Assembly (NCBI GenBank): GCA_003218785.1
Contig: QHOM01000010.1
Location: 10,644-34,039 of the forward strand
DNA: 23,396 bases
Reading direction: 5' to 3'
Source: Verrucomicrobiota bacterium
Lineage (GTDB): Bacteria; Verrucomicrobiota; Verrucomicrobiia; Chthoniobacterales; UBA10450
How positions within the stretch are numbered: the stretch's first letter is position 1; each line of letters begins with the position of its first letter. A program made the translations under genes and the position numbers. The notes beneath the pieces are model-generated. The model made no database searches, was not told the DNA's origin, and saw only the letters and a list, made by a program, of their open reading frames with translations. Shown here one piece after another: positions 1-6,774 of this stretch.

Positions 1-2
1 GT

Positions 3-977
3 GGTCTTATTAACTTCAGCGACAGCACGACCGCCGCCGACGCGGCTTTTGTCATCAATGGCGGAACGGTGCAAGATGCAGCCGGCGCAGTGATGACCTT
101 TTTCGAGAGCGCGAGCGCCGGGAACGCCACCATTACCGTGAACGGCGGGTCAGGAGGGGGCGAGGGCGGGACGATCTTCTTCAACAGGCAGTCCGACGGC
201 GGCACGGCGAGTCTGGCCTTGTTCAACAATGGCGAGCTCGACATTGGACGGCACGGCCACAGGCTGCTGACCGTTGGCTCCCTGGAAGGCGATGGGCTGG
301 TCTTTCTCGGCGCGAGGGGTCTGGCCGCAGGCAGCAACAACCGCAACACTGCCTTCTCCGGGATCATCCAGGATGGCGGCATCAGTCACGGCACAGGTGG
401 CTCCCTGAGCAAGATCGGCACCGGTACCTTAAAACTAAGCGGGGCCAACGCCTACACCGCGGGCACGATCCTGAGCGCAGGCGGTCTGGTGATCAATAAC
501 ACGACCGGCTCGGGCACAGGCGCCGGAGCGGTCGCGGTCGATGCCGGCACACTCGGCGGCAAGGGAATCGTTGCTGGCGGGATCACGGTGGGAACCGGGA
601 GCGGCACAGGAGCTTTCCTGGAGCCGAGCATCGACGCGAGCAAACCGACCACACTGACGATTCAGAGTGCGCTGACCTTTAAAGCCGATGGCATCTACAC
701 CTACAAGCTCAACACCAAGAGAGCCAGGGCAGACCAGGTGATCGCCAACGGCGTCACCATCGAGAGCGGAGCGCAGTTTAACTTTGTTGCGGTCGCGAAC
801 ACGAGGCTGACGCTGGGCACAGTGTTCATCGCGATCGACAACACCTCGGTCAATCCAATCACCGGCCCCTTCGCCAACCTGCCCGACGGCTCCATCTTCA
901 CCGTCGGTCGCAATAACTTCCAAGTGAGCTACAGCGGTGGCGACGGGAACGATCTGACGCTCACGGTCGTTCCCTGA
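3..977 (+). CDS. Autotransporter-associated beta-strand repeat protein, C-terminal part (5' end outside window)
   Basis: The reading frame is open from base 3 with no stop upstream, so this is the last ~324 residues of a longer protein. The sequence is Gly/Ala/Thr/Asn rich. One segment (about 430-590) matches the autotransporter-associated beta-strand repeat: a GTGTLKLSGANAYTAGT motif, then a strand of the LVINNTTGSGTGAGAV type, then GTLGGKG. Such repeats form a right-handed beta-helix passenger on the cell surface or in the periplasm. The C-terminus ends in GGDGNDLTLTVVP, a common last strand in verrucomicrobial members. No autotransporter beta-barrel, PEP-CTERM or other sorting signal follows, so the export and anchoring route is not visible. 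Ligand and role are unknown. Family assignment is good; any adhesin function is inference. Confidence 0.8.
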   Translation, partial: GLINFSDSTTAADAAFVINGGTVQDAAGAVMTFFESASAGNATITVNGGSGGGEGGTIFFNRQSDGGTASLALFNNGELDIGRHGHRLLTVGSLEGDGLVFLGARGLAAGSNNRNTAFSGIIQDGGISHGTGGSLSKIGTGTLKLSGANAYTAGTILSAGGLVINNTTGSGTGAGAVAVDAGTLGGKGIVAGGITVGTGSGTGAFLEPSIDASKPTTLTIQSALTFKADGIYTYKLNTKRARADQVIANGVTIESGAQFNFVAVANTRLTLGTVFIAIDNTSVNPITGPFANLPDGSIFTVGRNNFQVSYSGGDGNDLTLTVVP

Positions 978-1017
978 GGGAAGCTGATGGCTGACCGTTA
1001 ACCGAATCAGACAGGTT

Positions 1018-1173
1018 CATTGTCGATCTCGGCGACAAACGTGCTGTAACGCGCATCCCGCAAAACCGATTTCAAACGCGCCTTCATTTCGTCACTCCTC
1101 GTTTCGTAGCCGAGCTGCCCATGAGCGCAGCAAGCTCCGGAGCGTCGCTCAATTTGGCATCGCGAATTGTAAG
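1018..1173 (-). pseudogene. Frameshifted N-terminal fragment of a GNAT acetyltransferase (partial duplicate of the next gene)
   Basis: Reading the minus strand from 1173, the first 18 residues (LTIRDAKLSDAPELAALM) are identical to residues 9-26 of the neighbouring GNAT protein, with several silent codon differences. A one-base deletion just after the ATG of that last methionine shifts the frame. In the shifted frame the similarity continues (LGYETRSDEMKARLKSVL, then DARYSTFVAE). A stop then follows at about residue 55, before the acetyl-CoA binding motif. No start codon with a ribosome site is evident. This is the remnant of a tandem duplicate and is not expected to be functional. Confidence 0.75.
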
Positions 1174-1228
1174 ATTGGTTTCCTGCAGTGCCAGCCCGCC
1201 TGGTCGCGAAGGTTTTTGGGAGTGTCGG

Positions 1229-1696
1229 CTACGTGCGCTGGCGGGCCGGCATCAGACTCTTTGCGAAGCGAAAACCGGTTCGCGAATAGCCGAGTGCTTC
1301 GTAAAACTGGTACGCATCGTCACGCTCGAATCGCGTTGTTAAGGTCACTCGCGCGACTTTTCTTTTCGCGAAATCTTTCTCGGCCGCTGCAACGAGAGCG
1401 CGTCCGACCCCATTCTTTCGTCGCTTCTTCGAAACTACGAGAGCAATAATCTTGCCGGAAAGATCGTTGTGCTCATGGCTGAGATGCGTCAGCGTGCCGA
1501 TCATCCCGCAAACGTCATTTTCTTTCTCGGCCACAAACGTGCTGAAACGCGCGTCGCTCAAGATTGATTGCAAACGCTCCCTCATTTCGGAGGTGCTGGT
1601 CTTGTAACCTAGCTCCGCCATGAGCGCAGCAAGCTCCGGCGCGTCGCTCAGTTTCGCATCTCGAATTGTAAGAGCCACGACTAGCCAGTGCGTCAA
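1229..1696 (-). CDS. GNAT family N-acetyltransferase
   Basis: A 155-residue single-domain GNAT fold that should move an acetyl group from acetyl-CoA to an amine; the substrate cannot be told. The N-terminal IRDAKLSDAPELAALM is the usual first strand and helix. Motif A lies around residues 82-102 (IIALVVSKKRRKNGVGRALV), with the R-x-x-G-x-G/A pyrophosphate loop at about 93-98. Near the end, AYQFYEALGYSRTGFRF is the typical motif B tyrosine and GY turn. The TTG at 1696 is chosen because AAGGGA lies a few bases upstream and it overlaps the stop of the cysC remnant (TTGA). A GTG at 1678 is the alternative start. A truncated copy of its 5' part lies just downstream. Confidence 0.8.
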   Translation of the reverse strand: MTHWLVVALTIRDAKLSDAPELAALMAELGYKTSTSEMRERLQSILSDARFSTFVAEKENDVCGMIGTLTHLSHEHNDLSGKIIALVVSKKRRKNGVGRALVAAAEKDFAKRKVARVTLTTRFERDDAYQFYEALGYSRTGFRFAKSLMPARQRT

Positions 1697-2042
1697 TCGT
1701 TCCCTTGGTATTCTCTCAACCGGGGCAACAGCTGTTCCAGAATCGTTGCCACGGATTCGTCGACAGTTTGCTCGTCCGTGTGCACGACGATCTCTGGCTC
1801 CTCCGGCGCTTCGCAGGGCGCGCCAATGCCGGTAAAACCGCGACTCTCGCCGGCGCGCGCCTTTTTGTAGAGATTGTTTGGACCCTGCGTTTCACAAACT
1901 TCCAGCGGGGCATAACGATCGTGCCGGAATCAGCTATTAGTTTCGCTACTTCACTGACTCGACGGATGTTCTCCACTCTGTCTTCGGGCGTGATGAGTGT
2001 GGTCGTCGCTGTCATGATCGCGATGGGAGTCGTTCTATACAA
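1693..2042 (-). pseudogene. cysC: APS kinase (CysC) remnant with internal out-of-frame deletion
   Basis: APS kinase phosphorylates adenylyl sulfate to PAPS in sulfate assimilation. From about 1990 the minus strand encodes TPEDRVENIRRVSEVAKL and IADSGTIV, the conserved segment after the P-loop region. The next ~31 residues expected in the family (the LTAFISPYR block up to the valine-aspartate before PLEVCE) are missing, and the frame changes. In the second frame PLEVCETQGPNNLYKKARAG, then RGFTGIGAP and EAPEEPEIVVHTD follow, ending in LLPRLREYQGND and a TGA at 1693. The N-terminal Walker A (GLSGAGKST) is not found upstream in any frame. With no P-loop and a broken frame this cannot be an active kinase. 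An assembly fault could mimic the deletion but not the missing P-loop. Confidence 0.75.
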
Positions 2043-2135
2043 TCAACAAGGTAATACTGCAATCAGCCCACAGCTGGTGGATCGGCCGCTCCTTCGAACG
2101 ATGTTATCAATTAGCAGCTGCGCCGCTATTTTAGC

Positions 2136-2157
2136 ATCGGGCAAGGGACTGCCCGAT
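2136..2157. repeat. Perfect 8-bp inverted repeat with 6-nt loop
   Basis: ATCGGGCA at 2136-2143 pairs with TGCCCGAT at 2150-2157 around the loop AGGGAC. There is no T-run on either side, so a classical intrinsic terminator is not supported. It may be a relic palindromic repeat. Confidence 0.5.
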
Positions 2158-2205
2158 CCACCTCGCGTCGAGTAAGGGTGACTTAAGAATGCGATTGTCA
2201 ACCTT

Positions 2206-2407
2206 AGCCACAGATGTACCAGGCGTTACAGCGGCGGCTGTCCCGCGCCGCAAAATATAGGATATCTGCATGTAAGGACACGCGCGTCTACAACTGTGTC
2301 TGTGTTCGAAACTCGTTCCGTCTCCGTCACTCGCTGCTACCCATCGCAGCTTTACCTTCTATGTCGCTTCCCGTCCGCTCCATTCATCTGTGTTTATCCG
2401 TGGCTGG
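2206..2407. repeat. Inverted pair of CACAGATG-type short repeats
   Basis: AGCCACAGATG at 2206-2216 is matched in inverted orientation by CATCTGTGTTTATCCGTGG from 2385, ending in GCTGG at 2407. The right-hand copy holds two tandem CATCTGTG/ATCCGTGG units. It resembles an interspersed intergenic repeat (ACCACAGATG-AACACAGATG type) that I recognise from other bacterial genomes; that link is from memory. The two copies bracket about 170 bp. Confidence 0.4.
2222..2249. repeat. GC-rich imperfect hairpin
   Basis: GGCG (2222-2225) and ACAGC (2228-2232) pair with GCTGT (2237-2241) and CGCC (2246-2249) around a GGCG loop. It has the same ACAG...CTGT architecture as the hairpin at 17276-17292. No T-run follows. 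Confidence 0.4.
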
Positions 2408-2447
2408 TTTCCGCTTGCGGCGAAAGTGTGCGCTCTTACTGTTCGCT

Positions 2448-2984
2448 GTGCCGGAAATTTTGCCAGCGGCTTACGATTCAAAGATCGAAGGCAACGTGAT
2501 TTTTACGCGCTTCGATGCCGCACTTAATTGGGTGCGAAAGAATTCGCTTTGGCCGATGCCGATGGGCCTCGCGTGTTGCGCAATCGAGTTGATGGCGACG
2601 GCTGCGTCGCGGTTCGACATCGCGCGGTTTGGCGCGGAGGTAATGCGTTTCTCACCGCGACAATGCGATGTGATGATCGTTGCCGGCACGGTCACTTATA
2701 AAATGGCGCTGGCGGTGAAGCGAATTTACGAGCAAATGCCAGAGCCGAAATGGGTGATCGCCATGGGCGCGTGCGCTTCCACCGGCGGCATGTATCGCTC
2801 TTACGCCGTACTGCAAGGGATCGATCAACTTTTGCCCGTCGATGTTTACATTTCCGGCTGCCCGCCGCGCCCGGAAGCGTTGCTGGCAGGCCTGATGAAA
2901 TTGCAGGAGAAAATTTCCCGCGAACGCTCGTTTAGGAACCAGAAGCCGGAACTGTTCGAAAAAATCGAGGAAGCGCTGATATGA
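2448..2984 (+). CDS. nuoB: NADH-quinone oxidoreductase subunit B
   Basis: NuoB is the peripheral-arm subunit of respiratory complex I that carries iron-sulfur cluster N2 and hands electrons to quinone. From the GTG at 2448 the protein is 178 residues, normal for the family. The family's conserved start, YDSKIEGNVIFTRFDAALNW, begins at residue 9. The four cluster ligands are visible: the tandem cysteines of GLACCAIE (43-44), Cys109 in GACAS, and Cys138 in SGCPPRP. The frame stays open back to 2214, but that extension has no family similarity. GTG 2448 or TTG 2460 are the likely starts, neither with a clear ribosome site. It overlaps nuoC by four bases (ATGA). nuoA, normally directly upstream, is absent. 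Confidence 0.93.
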   Translation: MPEILPAAYDSKIEGNVIFTRFDAALNWVRKNSLWPMPMGLACCAIELMATAASRFDIARFGAEVMRFSPRQCDVMIVAGTVTYKMALAVKRIYEQMPEPKWVIAMGACASTGGMYRSYAVLQGIDQLLPVDVYISGCPPRPEALLAGLMKLQEKISRERSFRNQKPELFEKIEEALI

Positions 2985-3556
2985 TTGCCCAGGAAGCGCT
3001 TGCTTCCCTGAGCAAATCGTTCGAGGGAAAAATTGAGGGTAAAACTGAATTTCGAGGCGAGACGACCTGCACGATTGCGGCGAGCGATCTCCGTGAAATC
3101 GCAAGATTCTGCCGTGACGAACTCTCGTTCGATTATTTGCTCGATATCACCAGCATTGACAATTTCGGCGAAGAGCCGCGTTTCGAGATCGCTTACGAGC
3201 TTTACTCGATGGCACTCGCGGCACATTTACGATTGAAGCTGAAAGTCTCTGAAGAGGTTGGCGCGGTGGATACTGTTTCCGACATCTGGCCGACTGCGAA
3301 CTGGCACGAGCGCGAGATTTACGACATGATGGGAATCAAATTTAACGACCATCCCGATCTGCGCCGCATTTTGATGTGGGACGGCTATCCGTTCTTTCCG
3401 TTGCGCAAGGAATTTCCGCTCGAAGGATTGCCGAGTGAAATGCCCGATGTCGCGTTCACAAAAGTCACACCGATGGAAGGCGGACCATTTGTTACGAGGC
3501 CAAGCATTGCCACCTCAAAAGATCGCGAACCTCGCGCACGTCCACCGGAGTTGTGA
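2981..3556 (+). CDS. nuoC: NADH-quinone oxidoreductase subunit C (30 kDa)
   Basis: 191 residues, complete. NuoC is a structural subunit of the hydrophilic arm of complex I and packs against NuoB and NuoD. The family signature WHEREIYDMMGI is at 108-119, followed by FNDHPDLRRILMWDGYP and FPLRKEFPLEG, all strongly conserved. The ATG at 2981 lies within the nuoB stop (ATGA), which suggests translational coupling. The gene is not fused to nuoD, and no nuoD follows: 45 bp downstream is the end of the oppositely oriented HD-domain gene. The C-terminal tail (TKVTPMEGGPFVTRP onward) ends in a basic, proline-rich stretch. Confidence 0.93.
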   Translation: MIAQEALASLSKSFEGKIEGKTEFRGETTCTIAASDLREIARFCRDELSFDYLLDITSIDNFGEEPRFEIAYELYSMALAAHLRLKLKVSEEVGAVDTVSDIWPTANWHEREIYDMMGIKFNDHPDLRRILMWDGYPFFPLRKEFPLEGLPSEMPDVAFTKVTPMEGGPFVTRPSIATSKDREPRARPPEL

Positions 3557-3601
3557 GTGGAGAGTCAGTAACGGCACCGAATCGGACTCTAGGCTCGCCC
3601 T

Positions 3602-5242
3602 CTACGCGGCGGAGACGGGCGGAGCAGTCGGAGGCCTTCGCGTGGCTGCCATCACGTCTGGACGCAAGGTGTCCTCGCGCGGCTTTGGCGTCTTCTGCCC
3701 GTGCTTCGGATAGGCGATCCGGCTGTGCAGCATCATCAGGAGCGTGAACCGAAAGCGTTCGGCGATGATTTTCAGCTCACCGAGGGTCAGATCGCAGTCG
3801 TCCAACTGTCGATCAGTGATGCGCTCCTCGATTAACTCGTTCACGAGCGATTCGATCTTTTGCGGGGTAGGTTTCTCCAGACTGCGGGACGCACTTTCGA
3901 CAGTATCGGCCAGGCTGACGATGGCGCTCTCTTTCGTCTGTGGTTTCGGTCCGCTGTAGCGAAAACTCTCCTCGCGCACGTCCGGAATGTCATCCTCGCG
4001 CAGTTTCATGATTTTGCCTCCGGCGCGCGCGTCTTCGTGCTGTTGAAGCGCGCGTTGATAAAAGTAACGCACGACCGAGGTGCCGTGATGTTCCTGGATG
4101 ATGTCTATGATGCGCTGATTGAGCTTGTATTTCAGGGCGAGATCGACGCCTTCTTTGACGTGCGCTATGATGATCAACACGCTCATCGTCGGCGCGAGAT
4201 CATCGTGCGGGTTGCGTTCGAAGCTCATGTTCTCGGTGAAATATTCCGGCTTCACCAACTTGCCGACGTCATGAAAGTAAGAGCAAACTCGGCAGAGCGT
4301 TGCGTTTGCACCGATGGCTTCGGCCGCTGCTTCGGCAAGATTGGCTACCACCAGACTATGATGATAGGTGCCCGGCGCCTCGATTGTCATACGACGTAAC
4401 ATCGGGTGATTAAGATCGGACCCTTCCAACCAGGAAATATCCGTTGTGATTTGGAACAACTGCTCCAGGATCGGCAGCGCACCGCCAACCAGAGTAGCCG
4501 TCAAAATTCCATTGCCGACAGCAAGTGCGCTTTGCAGTCCGATCATTCCCCAATCGTTGGCCGTCGGGAAAAGCCAATTGATCGGCCCGATCAAACCAAA
4601 GGTTAACGACAGCAACCAAATGGCAAGCCCGACGCCGATGCCGGCGCGAATTAATTTGCTGCGCCGTCGCACCTGCAACGTGAGGGAGACCGCGGTGAAT
4701 CCGCTGATCAGGCTGGTTACAAGAAGCGGCGCGTCAATTGGGCCAAACAAGATGCTACTCCAAAGACTAACAAAGAACGCAGCGTAAAGGCCGTGATGCC
4801 GTCCGAGCAAGACGCTCAACACGAGCGGGGCGAAGGCATAGGGCGTAATCAATCCGCCCATTTCGGGTTTCAAAAACTGGTAATTGCCGCTGCTGCAAAT
4901 TACCAGCAACAGTTTTGTCACCGTGAGCTGCGCCAAGATAACTCCAAAAACGAGAAGGATCCGCGAGCTTTGCGAAAAGGTCTTTGGTTGATTGATCCAG
5001 AGTTGTGTAATGGCAGTCGCCAAAACCAGCAGTGCAATGACAAAATTCTTGGTCGGCTCCGGTTGTTGGCCGCTGAAAACGAGAAAAGCCAGGCCGCCGG
5101 CAAACACCACGAAGATGAGCGCCTTCATATAAGGCGCGTATTCCAGATTGTGCGCCAATTCGCTTCGCGCCCGGCGACGCCGGATCTTTCGGGAGGCGAG
5201 GCCGCGCCTGATGAGTCGTCCGCGTTTAAGAAAATCGAACAT
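3602..5242 (-). CDS. pgpH: PgpH-like 7TM-HD phosphohydrolase lacking the extracellular domain
   Basis: 546 residues. PgpH (YqfF family) hydrolyses the second messenger c-di-AMP at the inner face of the membrane. The N-terminus is basic, with a first membrane segment at about 39-57. Seven more hydrophobic segments follow between about 66 and 258. The cytoplasmic HD domain begins near 285: GTYHHSLVVANLAEAAAEAIGA has paired histidines at 294-295, FHDVGK has His324/Asp325, QEHHG has His385/386, and SLADTVESA has Asp446. These are the metal-binding residues expected of an active enzyme. The large extracellular 7TMR-HDED domain usually found between the first and second membrane segments is reduced to about 10 residues. 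It lies 9 bp after phoH, the common bacterial neighbour. Substrate is inferred from family. Confidence 0.85.
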   Translation of the reverse strand: MFDFLKRGRLIRRGLASRKIRRRRARSELAHNLEYAPYMKALIFVVFAGGLAFLVFSGQQPEPTKNFVIALLVLATAITQLWINQPKTFSQSSRILLVFGVILAQLTVTKLLLVICSSGNYQFLKPEMGGLITPYAFAPLVLSVLLGRHHGLYAAFFVSLWSSILFGPIDAPLLVTSLISGFTAVSLTLQVRRRSKLIRAGIGVGLAIWLLSLTFGLIGPINWLFPTANDWGMIGLQSALAVGNGILTATLVGGALPILEQLFQITTDISWLEGSDLNHPMLRRMTIEAPGTYHHSLVVANLAEAAAEAIGANATLCRVCSYFHDVGKLVKPEYFTENMSFERNPHDDLAPTMSVLIIIAHVKEGVDLALKYKLNQRIIDIIQEHHGTSVVRYFYQRALQQHEDARAGGKIMKLREDDIPDVREESFRYSGPKPQTKESAIVSLADTVESASRSLEKPTPQKIESLVNELIEERITDRQLDDCDLTLGELKIIAERFRFTLLMMLHSRIAYPKHGQKTPKPREDTLRPDVMAATRRPPTAPPVSAA

Positions 5243-5251
5243 GTCGATCTT

Positions 5252-6226
5252 TTACTTGCGTGAGGCCGGCGCAGGCGAGCGGTGCTGCTGGTAGGCGCTG
5301 ATAATGGCGCGGACCAGTTCATGCCGCACAACGTCGCGCTCGCTGAAATAAACAGTCGCGATTCCGGGAATAGTTTTTAATGCCTGCAATGCTTCGACCA
5401 CACCAGAGCGTTTGTTCGCCGGCAAATCGATTTGGGTCACGTCTCCCGTGATCACGCATTTTGAGTTCGGACCGATTCGAGTCAGCAGCATAAACATTTG
5501 TTCCGTCGTTGTGTTCTGTGCCTCATCGAGAATAACAAAGGCATGATTCAGGGTGCGACCGCGCATGTAAGCAAGCGGCGCGATCTCGATGGTCTGCCGG
5601 GCTAACAAACGCTCAATCTCTTCCGGCTCGAGCATATCGCGCAGGGCATCATAAAGCGGCCGCAAGTATGGCATGATTTTCTGTTCCAGCTCGCCCGGCA
5701 AAAATCCGAGCGCTTCCCCAGCTTCCACGGCCGGTCTTGTCAAAATGATCCGCGTGACTTGCTCCTTCTTTAGCGCCGCGACAGCCATTGCAACCGCGAG
5801 GTAGGTTTTGCCGGTGCCAGCCGGCCCGATTCCAAAAACGATGTCGTGCATTTGGATTGCTTCCACGTAATTTCGCTGCCCCGTAGATTTCGCGATGATC
5901 AGCGGCTTGCGCGGCGAGGTCACGATCTTCGTCGAAGCGAGGTTACCGAGATTCTCGTCACGCGCCTCGGTCGCCGACTTCAAAGCGTAATTAAATTCGT
6001 GTTTTTGAATATCCACACCCTTTTGGCGTGCTTCCTCAAGTTGCTCAAATACATGCTGCGCTATGTCGACCCGGCTTGGCTCTCCCTCCAGTCTTACCCA
6101 ACCTTCGCGGGTGGTCACTTTCACGCCAAGAGAATCTTCGAGGGTTTTCAAGAGTTTAAGGTCGTTAGCGTAGAGCGATTGCAAGACGCGAGGGTTCTCA
6201 AACTGCAGGGTGCGCGTTTCCGTCAT
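5252..6226 (-). CDS. phoH: PhoH family ATPase (PhoL type)
   Basis: 324 residues, typical length for the chromosomal PhoH/YbeZ family of RNA-associated P-loop ATPases. A KH-like N-terminal region (about 17-50, with LYANDLKLLKTLEDSLGV and the RLEGEP turn) precedes the ATPase core. Walker A is GPAGTGKT at 134-141, Walker B is VILDEAQN at 231-238, and ITGDVTQIDLP follows at 259-269. In many bacteria phoH, an HD-domain pgpH and the rRNA endonuclease gene ybeY form one cluster. Here phoH and pgpH are adjacent (9-bp gap), but ybeY is not in the window. The ATG at 6226 fits the family N-terminus; its ribosome site is weak. A role in rRNA maturation or RNA decay is family inference. Confidence 0.92.
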   Translation of the reverse strand: MTETRTLQFENPRVLQSLYANDLKLLKTLEDSLGVKVTTREGWVRLEGEPSRVDIAQHVFEQLEEARQKGVDIQKHEFNYALKSATEARDENLGNLASTKIVTSPRKPLIIAKSTGQRNYVEAIQMHDIVFGIGPAGTGKTYLAVAMAVAALKKEQVTRIILTRPAVEAGEALGFLPGELEQKIMPYLRPLYDALRDMLEPEEIERLLARQTIEIAPLAYMRGRTLNHAFVILDEAQNTTTEQMFMLLTRIGPNSKCVITGDVTQIDLPANKRSGVVEALQALKTIPGIATVYFSERDVVRHELVRAIISAYQQHRSPAPASRK

Positions 6227-6315
6227 TTACTCAACCAAGCGAAAATAAGGAGCTCCCTTTGCAGCATTGCTAAGACAGCGAGCGGCAACGATGGAGAGCG
6301 AGAATTATTATTCAC

Positions 6316-6765
6316 TTATCGGAAACCATACACCAGCGCCCAGTGCGTGCGTTCCTCTGGCGATTCCTCGACGCTGACTATGATAAAGTAACTGCCGGTA
6401 GTTTTTGGAATAACGTGCGCAGCCGCGAAGTGACCCTTCTCCCACCCATCCGACTCTTCTGCCAGCTTTCCGTCCGAATCATAAATGTGAACGGAAACCT
6501 TTGCCCGGTCGACTTCTGTTCCTAACCAGAACCAGTATTCGTTCCCTTTGAACAATTGTTGCCGGACCGCTTTTTTTTCCCCAGAACCGAGATCGCCTCC
6601 CCAGTAATCCTCGCGCACCTGAAATCCTTCCTTCACATATGGTTCGGCTGCCTGAAGAGCAAAGGACTGCGCGTCGTCGACCGACGCCAAAATCGCAGGC
6701 TGCAGCACGACCAGAGCCGTCAACAGAGAACTCGTGCACAAAAGAGTTTTCACGAACGCGTTCAT
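6316..6765 (-). CDS. Small secreted protein of unknown function, PPC-like beta fold possible
   Basis: 149 residues. A clear Sec signal peptide covers about residues 1-28 (MNAFVKTLLC, then a Leu/Val/Ala core ending near AILAS). The mature part has FKGNEYWFWLGTEVD, VSVHIYDSDGKLAEES and TTGSYFIIVSVEE. This spacing of strands resembles pre-peptidase C-terminal (PPC)-type domains, where a GTYYIRV-like strand is typical; the match is suggestive only. There are no cysteines in the mature protein and no lipobox. It starts 9 bp after the stop of the upstream secreted gene, so the two are probably co-transcribed, and it sits 89 bp upstream of phoH. Function not known. Confidence 0.75.
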   Translation of the reverse strand: MNAFVKTLLCTSSLLTALVVLQPAILASVDDAQSFALQAAEPYVKEGFQVREDYWGGDLGSGEKKAVRQQLFKGNEYWFWLGTEVDRAKVSVHIYDSDGKLAEESDGWEKGHFAAAHVIPKTTGSYFIIVSVEESPEERTHWALVYGFR

Positions 6766-6774
6766 CGAAATTTC

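Larger units (their letters stand above)
2043..2447. other. Intergenic region without recognisable gene, rich in short inverted repeats
   Basis: About 400 bp between the cysC remnant and nuoB. An open frame runs through part of it into nuoB, but its translation is Arg/Leu/Ser/Cys rich and unlike the NuoB family. Three structures stand out. One is a perfect 8-bp hairpin at 2136-2157. The second is a GC-rich hairpin at 2222-2249. The third is a pair of inverted CACAGATG-type motifs at 2206-2216 and 2382-2407. No nuoA, tRNA or other gene was seen. A nuoB promoter probably lies here, but I cannot place it. Confidence 0.6.

Noticed and set aside
435..923. 162-codon minus-strand open frame
   Set aside because: It lies wholly opposite the beta-strand repeat gene, and its translation shows no family motif; GC-rich antisense frame.
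1190..1250. Possible hairpin between the GNAT gene and its fragment (GCCCGCC and GGCGGGC)
   Set aside because: The arms are only 7 bp and about 38 bases apart, with no T-run; chance pairing in GC-rich DNA is likely.
2214..2447. N-terminal extension of nuoB by 78 residues
   Set aside because: The extension is Arg/Leu/Ser/Cys rich, has no NuoB likeness, covers repeat-like DNA, and would make the protein about 80 residues too long.
3860..4399. 179-codon plus-strand open frame
   Set aside because: It lies opposite the pgpH HD domain, whose catalytic motifs are clearly coded on the minus strand.
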